Below are positions 40,911 to 52,170 of a DNA stretch of 64,000 nucleotides, piece by piece. The translations under genes were made by a program, and so were the position numbers. The stretch covers positions 4,030,001-4,094,000 of the forward strand of contig CM074765.1 in the NCBI GenBank assembly GCA_037355855.1, written 5' to 3'. How positions within the stretch are numbered: position 1 is the stretch's first letter; each line of letters opens with the position of its first letter. This DNA comes from Pseudo-nitzschia pungens (lineage: Eukaryota > Bacillariophyta > Bacillariophyceae > Bacillariales > Bacillariaceae). A model generated the notes under the pieces. That model was not told where the DNA came from, did not search any database, and saw only the letters and a list, made by a program, of their open reading frames with translations.

Positions 40911-41450
40911 TTAGCGTCCGAAGTGGTGCAAGTATTCAGCAAGAGCTAAGTGGTCGTTGGCCATCCGGGCATCTGTTGTCGATAATGAATGTCGATCGCC
41001 GGCAAAGTTGTTGTACAACGCAACCAATACCACCGGAATAACTCCATCCCAACCACAAGTACTTATCGATCGAGCCTCACTGGTTCGGGGCCCACGTGTG
41101 CCGTAGTTTTTAAATTGTGGTGTTTTGGGGTCTTCCTTCTTTCCATTTCCCGTGTCGTCTCGTCTCGTGACTGGATACCGTCCGTCTTTCCACAATTACT
41201 ACTACTCGAAGTATTTGTTTCTCCCAGCTTCGCCCCGAAGTCGTTCGTTTCTTCCTTTCCGATAGATGCTGCGAACCGAAAATCTCCGGGCGAATCAGAA
41301 ATCACTTCTCGAATTCTTTCCAAATTGGTTTCATTGCCGGGATTCCATTTTGGTTCGTACTCTTGGTCGTTGTGATCCAATCAAACTTCTTTGTGAATTC
41401 TTCTTCAATGCAGCCGTATTCCTCGACAGCCGCAGGCGGAACAGGAGCTA
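40911..41450 (-). CDS. Possible small gene or gene remnant
   Basis: Three adjacent minus-strand open pieces look protein-like but sit in different frames: PPAAVEEYGCIEEEFTKKFDW near 41440-41375, LERIREVISDSPGDFRFAAS near 41318-41260, and WDGVIPVVLVALYNNFAG with LALAEYLHHFGR ending at 40911. Short introns or indels could join them, but I could not place convincing splice sites. No family is recognised. Confidence 0.25.
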
Positions 41451-42443
41451 GTAGTAACTTACTAGTACATTTCAATCACCATTCTTACTGTTGTTGTCAT
41501 CCATCGTCTTGGGAGCCTCCAAACTGATTTTGTCTGTTGTTCTCATTTGGATTTGCAGCATTCTCCTTGGACTTCTCACTTCTTCTGCTGATGATCTTAC
41601 GATTGATTATCTAGTAATAGTAATTCGATGCTCTATCAGCAGCATTGATTCTTCAAGTCCTATCATATCAGTACTACGGTAGTAGGACGACTACCAGTAG
41701 TAGGAATGATCAGTTGTTGATTGCGCATTGTGGTGGTACTATAATGGTAGCGACACAATGCCACACTGGGGCAACGAGTACAAGATGATTTGTTCTTTTG
41801 GTCAATGGACATAGACATTGAAGTTTCTTAGCCCCAAATGAACCCCATGCCACTACTACTAGTAGTACCTAGTAGTAGTACTAGTACTACCATCGGCACT
41901 TCTAGGTCAATCAAAGCACCATTTTTTACCAAAACACTTCTTCAAATGAATAAAACTACTTTGCATTACTACTACTACTACTACAACTATGACATTGTTA
42001 TCATGCAGGACTTGTAATAGTAGTTGTTTGTTTTTGGATGGAAAGTAATGAGGGGATAAATTTCTTGTCCCGAACTGAACAGGAAAAAGCAGCAGCAAGT
42101 GAAGGAGGATGTTGGTCGTTCCATTCCTTTTGAGTCATGTTTTACCAGGGACTCGATGATTGGTTGCCTGGGACATGCACGTCATCGATATTGATTCATT
42201 CACTTGGCTAATCTTATGGTAAGGTTACCTGGTACCGGTACGGTAGGCTTACCCGTAAACTATCGTGATGGTGATGATGATGTTATTATGATCGAAGATC
42301 GAACATACCGTTCGAAGAACCTGCTTCTCAAATCGCTGTGATTAAGATTCGTCAATCAGGATAGGGACCAGCAAGAGCGATAACTAAGGCAGTAAACTCC
42401 AAACTCCAAACTCCAAAATAAACTCATACACGTACAAGTATCT
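41451..42443. other. Spacer with microsatellites
   Basis: TACTAGTAGTAC tracts at 41855-41890 and an (ACT)n run at 41967-41986. At 42218-42246 a GTAAGGTTACC word is followed by GGTACCGGTACGGTAGG. Upstream of the LON-domain gene. No gene is supported. Confidence 0.4.
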
Positions 42444-44121
42444 ATGCATCCTAGAAACAGGACTCTACTGAAAATAATGATCTTTCGGATAGCAGCACTG
42501 AGCATTGTCTTGCTGGCGGAGGGAGCGAATTGCTTTCATTCGAGGCCAGCGGTCGCGAGTGCCCCGGGAACCAATCCGTTGGAGCTGGGCGCCCACATTT
42601 CGGCGTGGAGGGACATGATCTTCGAGGAGGCTCCCCAAAAGCTGATCGCGGACAGCGACGGCGAACCGGTGAGAGAAATTTGCATCTTTCCGTTTCCCCC
42701 GACCGATGTTTTGGTCCAGGGCGAAACGAAAGAACTGTGTCTCTACGAACAACGGTATGTGCGAGATTGAAACGAAACGAAATCGTTGCCATCGACAAGC
42801 GGCATGCGACGGTGCCGAAAAACCAAACGACCCAACACGAAGACTTGTTTTGAGATTCAATCCCGGGACGATGAGCATTGGGTGTTCTTCGATAGAGCTA
42901 TGAATACTGCCATACCGTTCCACTCACAATTTCTTTCCCTCGTCAAATAATAATGACAATAACAATCGATTGAAATCAGGTTCCACAATCTCTTCGAGAA
43001 AGCTACCACCGATCACGCAGGAATAGGTAAGTTGTTGGGGTACCGAGTTTGCCAAAGATTCGCCTTTTGATCGGCAATGAGTTTCTAACACCGCCACCGC
43101 CACCATGAACTTCCGTTGCATCGCGGAACAAACGAATAAACAAATAATCCAACAATCCAATAATCTAACAAAACGAACAAACGAACCAACAAACAAACAA
43201 ACAAACGCAACAAACCCACTTCTCGCAGTGGCCATGGGCTTTATCGCTCCCCCGAACGGAATGCTCCAGTGCATGCCCCTGTGCGAGGTGGAGAATTTCC
43301 AGACGCTCGAGGGCGACACGGGGTTCGGCAACACGAGCATCCTGGCCACAATCCGGGTGGTCGGTCGCGCGATGCTGCTGGACGTCCAGGATCCCGAGGA
43401 AGGCGCGAGCGTCCTGGAGGGAACCTACATGAAGGGCTGGTGCACGGAACTGACGGACGACAAGACCAATTTCAGCAGCGACGGGGATCTGATGACCAAG
43501 TACAACGAGCTGGCCGACAAGTGCGAGGACCTGTTCGAGTCGATCGTGTCGCTCCGGGAAAAGATCGCGTCGCTGGAAGAGAAGCAACGAAGGGAGGCGC
43601 TGAAGAAGAGCGGTGGCAGTGGCAGCAAGGTGTTGTCGGAAGCGACCCTGAAACGAATGAAGCTCGAGGCGGAGCTGGGACTGGACGGCGATGACGACGA
43701 AGAAGAGGACGACGACGACGACGATGAATACCTGGACGACCTCGACGAAGATTCGGGTCCAAAGAGCACCTTCCGAAAGGCCTTCCAAACCGCCAAGGCG
43801 TCCGACACACAGGGATACACGATCTCTTTGTTCGACGACGACGACGAAACCGCCGGGAGCACGATATCCGCGACCGGCAGCACGCAGAAACAAAAACGGC
43901 AGCGATCCATACAGGACCTGACCGCTCTGAGCTGGGCGTACTTTTCGAAAGATCTGTGGGGGGAAGCCGGAGACGACGACGTCGCGATCGATGGCATGCT
44001 GCTGAAATACCGACTGTCCGCGCTGAACACCGTCGACCTGTCGGAGAGACTCATCCTGGTTTCCAAGATGCTGATCGAGCAACAAATCAAGCTCAAAAAG
44101 AAGCGCGAAAAACTCCAGTAG
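42444..44121 (+). CDS. Plastid-type LON substrate-binding domain protein
   Basis: Three exons, 42444-42754, 42980-43026 (47 nt) and 43229-44121, with introns GTATGT...TCAG and GTAAGT...GCAG. The joins give LYEQRFHNLFEKATTDHAGI then VAMGFIAPPNG, a continuous 416-residue protein. The first part matches the N-terminal PUA-like domain of Lon proteases (ICIFPFPPTDVLVQGETKEL, LYEQRFHNLFEKA); there is no AAA+ ATPase or protease domain. After it come a probable coiled coil (LADKCEDLFESIVSLREKI), an Asp/Glu run and a helical C-terminus (LSERLILVSKMLIEQQIKLKKKREKL). The signal peptide ends near NCF-HS, as in plastid-targeted proteins. Stand-alone LON-domain proteins occur in plants and algae; their role is poorly known. 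A second ATG at 42477 is also possible. Confidence 0.88.
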
Positions 44122-45253
44122 TAACCAACCAATATAGAAACCGTGTTGTTGCTGCCAGTATTGTTGTATGACGCCGCCATAAACTCTGGGCTTCGAACCG
44201 TATCTCCCACTGTTTCGGTTTCGTCGGGAGTGCTGCCCCGTGCCCTGTTCGGCTTCCGCACGGAACGTTTTCCGCTGTTCATGTTCCGCGTAGACCGTTT
44301 TCCTTTTGACACTCGAGCTGGCTGTGAAACACTGACATTCTGTCGAGACGTGCCTTTTTCCACAGTCTCCGGGAAAAACTTGCGTTGCAACGACTTGATT
44401 TGCACCGCATCCGGTTCAATCAACACTGCTGGGCATATTCTGGGCAATCAGCCGGTATCGTTCCTCATCCCATGGAATGTTTGTGGAAGTGCTTTGTTGT
44501 TCTTCTGGTATCTTACCACGGAAATCCTATAAGCTGTCCTCGAGTCCAAGTAGAAAATAGGAGTTTAGGTACGTAGTTTGTAGTTTCACTAGGGACTAAC
44601 TTTCCATACCGGCACCGGTACCGGTAGGTGAATTTTATTCACCCTAAACCCTAATGCTCAATACGGCATTTAAAATTTAAAATTATTTATGTGTAAAATT
44701 TTTTTGTTGACCTTCGTATGCGTACGTACGAGTACTAACTTGAACACTCTTGTACCGTACGTGTAGAACAAACGGCTTTTTTTGATTTTGCATTCCATAG
44801 TCCCTTCGTTCCAAAAAAATCGTCAGAAAGGTGAATGGCAACAATACAGAAAAACAGAGAAGATCGGAGGACGAAGATATCGTGAATCGAATATCCAAGT
44901 CAGCAGCAGTCAACACCCTGAACGACCGTTCTACTCATACTCGTACCGTGCGAAAGGAATCATCGAAACAGAACTTCAGCCATCATTGCCGTTAGCGGTC
45001 GATCGAAAACATTGTGCAATAAGGTATTGAATACCTGTACAAGTACCCCAGGGTCGTCGTTATTTTAATTTGTGGTTGTTGCTTCCTATCCGATAGCGAG
45101 TGACGAGTTGTGACGAAACCCTGATCCGAGAAAGATACTGGTACCGTACGACTTTTCTTTGGTTCGATTCGGTTCGGTATCCACGGGCTATACTCATTCC
45201 TACACCAATACCAATACCAATACCAATACCAATACCAAAACTACCGACTCATC
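44122..45253. other. Intergenic region
   Basis: Holds ACCGGCACCGGTACCGGTAG (about 44609-44628), a telomere-like CACCCTAAACCCTAATGC (44640) and an (ACCAAT)n tract at 45201-45237 just before the next ATG. No gene is supported. Confidence 0.4.
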
Positions 45254-46483
45254 ATGTCGACTGCGTGGTACAAACCCAACCGCCTGCCCAAGCGGATGCG
45301 ATCGTGGACGTCGTCGACTTCGTGTACGAGTGCGAGTACGAGTACGAGAACATGTGAGAGTGCACGTGCGAGTACACATTCCGGAGCATCATCCGGAACC
45401 GACCACGGTCCCGGACCAAGACGCTCCATCGAGGTCTGGGACACCACCTGCGTCGTCACCAACATGAACTCTGTCGTCGCCACTGGAAACAACGACAACG
45501 ACAACCACACCAACACTCCGAAGGCGACTCCTCGCTTTTCGGTTCTGATCAACCCCGGAAACCCGTCCCTCTCGGGCGTCTCCCGGTTTGCCTACTTTCC
45601 GGTGGGCGGACCGGAACCCCCCAAAAGCTTTCGAATCGGAAAGGATTCCCATCCCATCATGGGGTACGTAACGTCGTGGGGAGGAATGGAGGTCGGAAAC
45701 GGAATGGCCTTTGCGTCCAACACGGTCGACGGATTGGTCCACCTGCACGGCGGGGCCGAGCTCGCGGACGAGTGCCGAAAAGCGCTGCTGTCGTCGTCGC
45801 CGCCGCATTTGTCCAACTGGTGGGAGCGGTTGCGGCGTTTGGGAAACAACGCTTACGGTGACAATGACAATGACGACCACCATGGTCGCCTCACAGAGGG
45901 AACCGCCGTCGCCACCAGGGCCGCCGGAAAGTTGCCGGACGCCACCGGATACCAGTGGTTGGTGCACACCGTCCCGCCCTTTTTTGGACAAGACCACAGA
46001 TTCCACCACGAGAGAAACAACAATCCCGAACGAGACGGCGACAACAGCGCCGAAACCGCAAGCAAGACGGGTGTCCGAGAACACAACGAGTTTTTGCTGG
46101 CCGAGTGCTACCGCAACGCGCTGGAGACCGCGTCGTCGTTGCCGTCGACCGCCGCCGAACCACGTCAAGGATTGTTCATCGCTTGCCCGCTGTTGGGCGC
46201 GGGATGCCGGGGATTTCCCACCGAGCGAGCGATAGAGGTTGCCGCGCGAGCCACGACCCACTGGATGACAATGGCAGCGACAACGACAACGACAACGACA
46301 ACGCAAATGAAAACGCAACCGAAAACGCAAACAAGAGCGACACCTACAACGACAGCTACGCCGCCGCCACCGCCATTGACAACGCTGGCCTTTGGCATTC
46401 CCGACGGGGACATTCGGGATCGGCTCGTGGACGCTATCGATCGAGCGATGGAGGAACTCTCGCCGGAAGAGCGGCTTCGATGA
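45254..46483 (+). CDS. Divergent macrodomain (ADP-ribose-binding-like) protein
   Basis: A single intact 409-residue frame. The order of motifs is that of a macrodomain: VLINPGNPSLSGVSRFAYFP (~97; usually VNxANxxLxGGGG), a GGAELADECRKAL helix (~168), GTAVATRAAGKLP followed by YQWLVHTVPP (~217-240), LLAECYRNALETA (~285), and GLFIACPLLGAGCRGFP with TERAIEVAARAT (~305-335). Macrodomains bind or hydrolyse ADP-ribose and its conjugates. The first ~75 residues are Ser/Thr/Arg-rich and disordered; Asn-Asp and Thr inserts break the domain, and a final block (LAFGIPDGDIRDRLVDAI) follows a Thr/Pro linker. The catalytic loop Asn/Gly pattern is altered, so binding rather than hydrolysis may be retained. 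Start ATG 45254 follows a short tandem repeat. Confidence 0.78.
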   Translation: MSTAWYKPNRLPKRMRSWTSSTSCTSASTSTRTCESARASTHSGASSGTDHGPGPRRSIEVWDTTCVVTNMNSVVATGNNDNDNHTNTPKATPRFSVLINPGNPSLSGVSRFAYFPVGGPEPPKSFRIGKDSHPIMGYVTSWGGMEVGNGMAFASNTVDGLVHLHGGAELADECRKALLSSSPPHLSNWWERLRRLGNNAYGDNDNDDHHGRLTEGTAVATRAAGKLPDATGYQWLVHTVPPFFGQDHRFHHERNNNPERDGDNSAETASKTGVREHNEFLLAECYRNALETASSLPSTAAEPRQGLFIACPLLGAGCRGFPTERAIEVAARATTHWMTMAATTTTTTTTQMKTQPKTQTRATPTTTATPPPPPLTTLAFGIPDGDIRDRLVDAIDRAMEELSPEERLR

Positions 46484-47081
46484 CCGCGAAAGGCTCGCGG
46501 ACGAAAATGACGATGGCGATTGACTCTCGGATGGAATTGAATGGAATGGAATGGGATCGTCGGTTCGTTCGGCCTGGGAGCGAAGGCAGACTCAACGACG
46601 AAAGGCGTTCGTTGCAACATTCATGTTTTACGGTATGTTTGCGACCAGACTGCAGCACTGCGAGTAGAACTAGCTAGGAATAGATTTTTTTACCTTTTCT
46701 AAACATTCGACGAAGGATGCGGACTAGCACCGCATTCTGCGAAAGGCTTGGTTGCGCGCTATCACCAATTTTCCGTCTGGAAACTGAGCCGAACGGGATA
46801 GCTAGCTTCTTCCCTTTCTCTCCGCCGCGGAATGAGAATCAACGCTTCAGGAAATACCGTCCTCCCAAACAGCAGATTTCGAATTCGCGCGTTTCGACGC
46901 GAGATCCTACCCCCTGCATCGCACAATGAGTTTCGTTTCGCGGAATGCGCCCGAGCCCGAGACGGAGTGTCCCTGCACGTTTGCACCTTCCTACCCCGGA
47001 GGCTTGCGACGAAACGAAACGGGCACCCGCCCGTTGTCGCGATTCGCTCTCGTTCGTTCCTTCCTTCCGTAACTAACTAAC
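46484..47081. other. Intergenic region between convergent genes
   Basis: Contains the 3' flanks of the macrodomain and oligopeptidase genes and a short (GGAAT)n tract near 46536-46553. No gene is supported. Confidence 0.4.
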
Positions 47082-49854
47082 TCACTCCTCCCCCTCCCCC
47101 GCCAGTCCCATCTGGTCCAGCAAAAAGGCAAAATCAAAGGCCAGCTCCCTCAGGTACTTGTACCGGTCCGACGCCGAAAAGTGCCCGGCGGCCATGTCGA
47201 TCTTGAGGCAGCAGGGATTCCCCGAGGACGATCGGTGCCGGAGCTCGGCCGCGAACTTGGCCGGTTCCCAGTACTGGACCCGCGGATCGTGGAGGCCGCC
47301 CGTCAGCAGACAGGACGGATAGCTTCCTCCCTCCCTCACGTTGTTGATGGGGGAGTACTCCATCATGTAGTCGTGGTATTTCTTCTCGTTGGGATTTCCC
47401 CATTCTTCCCACTCGACGACCGTCAGCGGGATGGAGGCATCGATCATGGTCGGGACAACGTCGACAAATGGGACCCCCAGGAGGGCCGCCCGAAACAGCT
47501 CGGGGGCCTCGTTCAGAGACGCTCCGATCAGCAATCCCCCGGCGGACCGTCCCTCGCAGCTGAGCATCTGCGGGGTGGTGATGGCCCCGCGCTCCGAAGA
47601 AGAAGAAGAGGGAGAGGAACCGGTCAGCCACCGAGCCACGTCGACGAAATCGAAAAAGGTGTTTTTCTTGCAGAGGTACTTGGCGCCGTTGGGTTCCTCG
47701 TACCACTGGCGGCCCATCTCGCCACCGCCCCGGACGTGGGCGATGGCGCAGACCATGCCCCGGTTGAGGAGTGCCAGGCGCGTGGCGCGGAAGGAGGCCT
47801 CGACGCAGGCGTTGTAGGATCCGTATCCGTACAGGTGGGTCGGGAGCGACAGCGACGACGACGACGACGACGACGACGACCCCTCCTTTTGTCGGATGGC
47901 GGTTTCCATCACGTCGGACCGATAGACGATGCTGACGGGAATGTCCGTTTCGCCGTCCCGGGAGCGGACGGTGACCCGCTCGCAGGAATACAGAGACTTG
48001 TCGTAGCCGGGGACCTCCTTTTCCTTGAGGACGGTTCGGGCGGCCAGATCGGTCGGATTGTCCAGGGGAATGCGAATGTAGCTGAGTGGCGTCACGAGGG
48101 AATCGTAGGCGACCACCACCGAGTCGGCGGTGTGGTCCAGATTGGATCCCAGCCCCACGTCGTAGGCGTCCTCCTCGAAGTGCAGCCGGCAAAAGTCGGT
48201 GACGGTGTTCGAGTCCTCGCTCTCGAAGGTCAAGAACCAGACCTGGGGGAGTCCCCCCTCCCGGCCGGTGGCCACCGAGTGGGACCGAAAGCAGGTGATC
48301 CCGGAAATCGATCGGTCGTATCCCCCGTCAAAGAGCAGTTCGCCGCCGGCGGACGAGTCATTGTCATTGTCACCACCACTACCAAAACCGAGGGCGAGGT
48401 CCTTCCATTGGTCTTGCGAGTTTTCCACCGCCGGGCTGACCATCAGCTTCATGTTGGGAGACCCGCCGACGTTGGTGGTGATGTACCAGTGCCCGGCGCG
48501 GTGGCTGACCCGGTAGAGGACCTTGGACCGGCGGGGCGCGACGCACCGCAGCTCGGCGTCGGGATCCTCCAGGTCCAAAAAGTGCGTCTCGGAGGTCTCC
48601 TTCGATCCCGACGAGACGAAGAGATACCTTCCGTCGAAGGACTTGCTCATGCCGACCCAGTACAACTCGTCGTCTTCCTGGTAGAGGAGCTCGTCGCCGT
48701 CGCCGTTGCCGTCCCCGCCATTCTTCCCGAGCTTTCTCCGGTACAATCGGTAGGGTCGTTTCTGGTCGTCCGTGGTGAGGTAAAAGAGGGTCCGGTCGTC
48801 GACTCCCCACTGGAGGGAACCGTAGCATTCCAATTCGGGATCGTGGTCCACGATGGCGCCCGAGTCGATGTCCTTGACGTACAATCCCGTCACCTCGTTT
48901 CCGGAAAAATCCACCGTGTAGGCCGCGAGCTTGCTCTTGCTGTCGCCCTCGCCACCGGGCGGGGAGGTCCGGACCGTCCCGACGGCGCAGTACTTTTGTC
49001 CCTCGGCCAGCGCGTTGACGTCGAGATAGGTCACCTCCCCGTTCAGGACGGGAGATTCCGCGGTTCCGTCCCATTCCCCCCGTGGCCTCGATCCAGTCCG
49101 GATTTTCCGAGAGCGGCGCCCGGCAGTAGCTGGCGTAGGATTTTCCGGCAAAGGTCCGGGAGTAGTAGAGGTATCCGTCGGACGAACGAAGCGTCGGAAC
49201 GGTGTGGTCCGTTTCCCGGATGGACGCCACCATTTCGTCGTAGAGCTCGCTCCGCAGGTCGCCCAGGTGGGAGGTGAGCTCCTCGGTGTAGGCGTTTTCG
49301 GCATTCAGGTGGTCCAGCACTCTCGGGTCGGTCCGGCTCTCGTCGCGCATCCAGCCGTAGGGATCGGGGATTTTCGAGGGGGGATCCAGGAGTTCCTCGG
49401 TGGATCCGATCGACTGGCGGATCAGCGGCTTGGTCCGCTCGGCATCGGCCCAGTATCCGGGATCGGTGGGCCGGAGTTTTCCCGCCAGGACGCAGCGGTC
49501 GGTGTCGCGAAAGGCTTCCGGGGGCTGCGGCTGAGACTGCGGCTTGGACTGCGGCTTGGACAAAGCCCCGGCATCGCTGGCGTTTGCGTTCTCGTTGTCG
49601 GTAGCCGAACTCATTCCTCGGGCGATGATTGGATGATCGAAGTTGCGGTTGAAGCTGAAGTTGCGGTTGCGCAACGAGAGGGTTGTCGAGAACCGGGAAA
49701 GGGAGGAAACGACGCCGGTTTTTCGCGCGGATCGCGAGAATCGGGGGGCAAGAAAGGAGCTCGCGCTACGGATCAAAGCGTGTCCAACGATTGCCACGAG
49801 CAGCAGCGCACGCAGCGGAGGCAAGGGGGAAGAATGCGACGGGAACGATCGCAT
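47082..49854 (-). CDS. Oligopeptidase B-like serine peptidase (family S9A), one frame break
   Basis: The C-terminal frame (from about 49080 down to the TGA at 47082-47084) carries the prolyl oligopeptidase catalytic domain: HLYGYGSYN, AIAHVRGGGEMGRQWYEEP, the nucleophile elbow CEGRSAGGLL (Ser near 47543), EWEEWGNP, LLTGGLHDPRVQYWEP (Asp) and AAGHFSASDRYKYLRE (His). GRSAGG and HDPRV fit oligopeptidase B, which cleaves peptides after basic residues. Upstream is the beta-propeller region. The N-terminal frame (ATG 49854) has a signal peptide ending SASSFLAP, so plastid import is inferred, then PDPYGWMRDESRTDP. The two frames meet at the C6 run 49076-49081 (WIEATG to GEWDGTAES); one extra base would restore a single ~923-residue protein. 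An earlier in-frame ATG at 49962 exists but makes a poorer signal peptide. Confidence 0.9.
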
Positions 49855-51720
49855 CCGGCGAGTCGGATTCGGATTTCGGATTTGGATTGGTTTGCGCGAG
49901 GCGGGTTTGTTGGAAGCAACGAGACGAAACGAAACGAAACCAAATAATAATAATGAGACCAATCGCCTTTCTTCCTTCGCAAGCCTTGTCGGAATGTCTA
50001 TCTACCGTACCGATGCGGTAAATCTTACGTTAGTGGTTGCTCTTCGGTGGCACGAGCAGCTGTAACTTGTAACTTCAGTTAGTTACCTGGGTGACAGGTT
50101 CGGATATTGTACGGTAACTTACATAACGTTGCGCGTCTCGGCAGGCCTAATGCCTGACGCCCGACGAAAGATCTGCACGGATTTTGTTCTTAGCTTTCGG
50201 GTAGTGTACTGGTAAGTTACGTAAATCTTACCGGTACCGGTACACGTCGTAATTGAGATATCTTACTTGTACGAGGAGAATGAGAGATTCATTCATTCAT
50301 TCGTTCTGATTGATTCTGACTGCTTCTGATTTCCGATGGGATGGGAATCGAAGAAAGTTCGATTCATTCGATCCAATCGACGACCACTAGTATCGTACGG
50401 AGTAACTTACCGGTACTATGATTGGCAATGATACAACATGATCATAGTGGTAACTTTATTAGTAGTAATGTTTCGCAGACGATACGAGCACCGTACGGTA
50501 CCGTATGAACCGCTGTTCACTCCGATTTCCACTTACTGCTGTGGTACTAGCTATTAACTCGTGTTTGATGTGTTTTAGGCAAAACATTATCCTAGGGTAG
50601 CTTCTTGAAGAAACGTTACTACTTTCAAAAACAGAAGTTGAATGGCAATGATTAACCTTACTTGGATAATTGAAAAAGTTAGTGCTGCAAAAGAAGTTCG
50701 TCCGTACAGCAAAAACCTTACTACCTGCCATATTACTGGTGTTGATTTTGCGATCCTGCAGCCCACTAGGAGTACTAAGGTTTTATCCACCACACAAGAG
50801 GACCAAATAATTACTGCCTCTGGTCCAAAATACCGTAGCTTTTAGCGCATATTTGTGAACTTGGAATCAATTTTCAACCGATTCAAACCGTTCTTTTTGG
50901 GTTAAACTCTCCTCAACAAACTCCCTATGCCTGGTTAGACACTAGTAGTTATGCTGGTGGTATTGATCCACCTTTTATTGGGACTTGAACAAGGCCTGTA
51001 AAGCCATGCCAATGTGATTTTACCGGTTGAAAGGTTTCCACCTGGCATTTGAGAGCCTGAGAACTTTCTTTGAGAAGCTGAGACACTGAGCTTTTGTAAG
51101 AGAGTAAGTGATAGAAACATTAAGAGAGTTCTTGTACTGCTGGGTGCTGGCGGTGACAATACTTACAAGCACCGCCAGCACATGATGAACAAGAAAGACC
51201 AGCTCCATAGACAAGGCCGCCTGCCTGTATCCATTATCTGTAATCCCCAGTACAAGGCTCTAGGTGAACAGTTGCTAGCCAAAAACAGTGATGGCGAAAA
51301 CAGTGATACCTTGTTGTAGAATTGAGTATGGTTGTACCTGTTGGTTAGTGGTTCTTGTACCTGTATCGATTGGTCGAACCCAACTTATTTTTTAAAATCG
51401 TAAAATCGGTCGGTCGTGGGATCGATTACATGTTTAGTGTGCAAAGGGATCGCGTCACCGTAGAAAACAGTACATTTTCTACATCGCGTCAGAGGGTCTA
51501 TTTACGCCTAAAAAAACGAGTGGTCTCAGCGTCTGTCTGCCCACTCTAATTTCGATCGATAGAGGTTCGAAATAGAGGTTCGAAATCTCCGAGACGAAAT
51601 TTCGATCACTTTTTTTTGCTCTGATTACATGTATTTGCAACAATAACAAAGGCATGTATCTCCTGTAACAAATAAACCACTTTAAACTTTAAACCACTAA
51701 CAACATAAACTACAAGCGCT
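49855..51720. other. Gene-poor spacer
   Basis: 5' flank of the oligopeptidase gene, then AT-rich sequence. ACCGGTACCGGTAC lies at about 50229-50242, a (CATT)n tract at 50289-50304 and an AACCTTAC word at about 50655. Short frames at 50459-51549 lack features. Confidence 0.4.
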
Positions 51721-51809
51721 CGCGCTACTCCTCACAAGGGTAATGCGCTCGCGACTCCTCCATCATTTTGATTACCTCTGGGGACATGTGTGCCTTTACA
51801 ATCTCTTTT

Positions 51810-52170
51810 GCTTGGTCAGTGTACAGTTCGATTCTCCAAAACGACTGCTCCAATCGATCCGCAAATTGGAGGCCTTGTCTATCTTGATGTAATAGAGCTG
51901 TTCGAAGCGGTCCGGTTCGAATCAGTGGTCCGGGGACAGAGATATTAATTTTCGCCGTTATTTGGACCGGTTTTTGCTTGTAATTCTTTGGGGGAGTGTG
52001 CTCAGTGTACAGTTCGTTCCTCGAAAACAACTCCACCAATCGATCCGAAACTTGGAGGCCTTGTCTATCTTGATGTAATAGAGCTGTTAGAAGTGGTCCG
52101 GTTCGAATCAGTGGTCCGGGGATAGAGATATTAATTTTCGCCGTTATTTGGACCGGGTAGTTTTTCGATC
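51810..52170. repeat. Tandem duplication, about 185-bp unit
   Basis: The stretch from CAGTGTACAGTTCG to TTATTTGGACCGG at about 51816-51974 recurs at about 52001-52159 with roughly ten per cent differences. Shared blocks include TTGGAGGCCTTGTCTATCTT and CGGTTCGAATCAGTGGTCCG. A third, much diverged piece (CCAATCGATTCGAAACTTGG) begins near 52230. Confidence 0.8.

Noticed and set aside
47181..49277. 698-residue plus-strand frame opposite the oligopeptidase gene
   Set aside because: It is a shadow of a GC-rich coding strand; the minus strand carries the full catalytic motif set.
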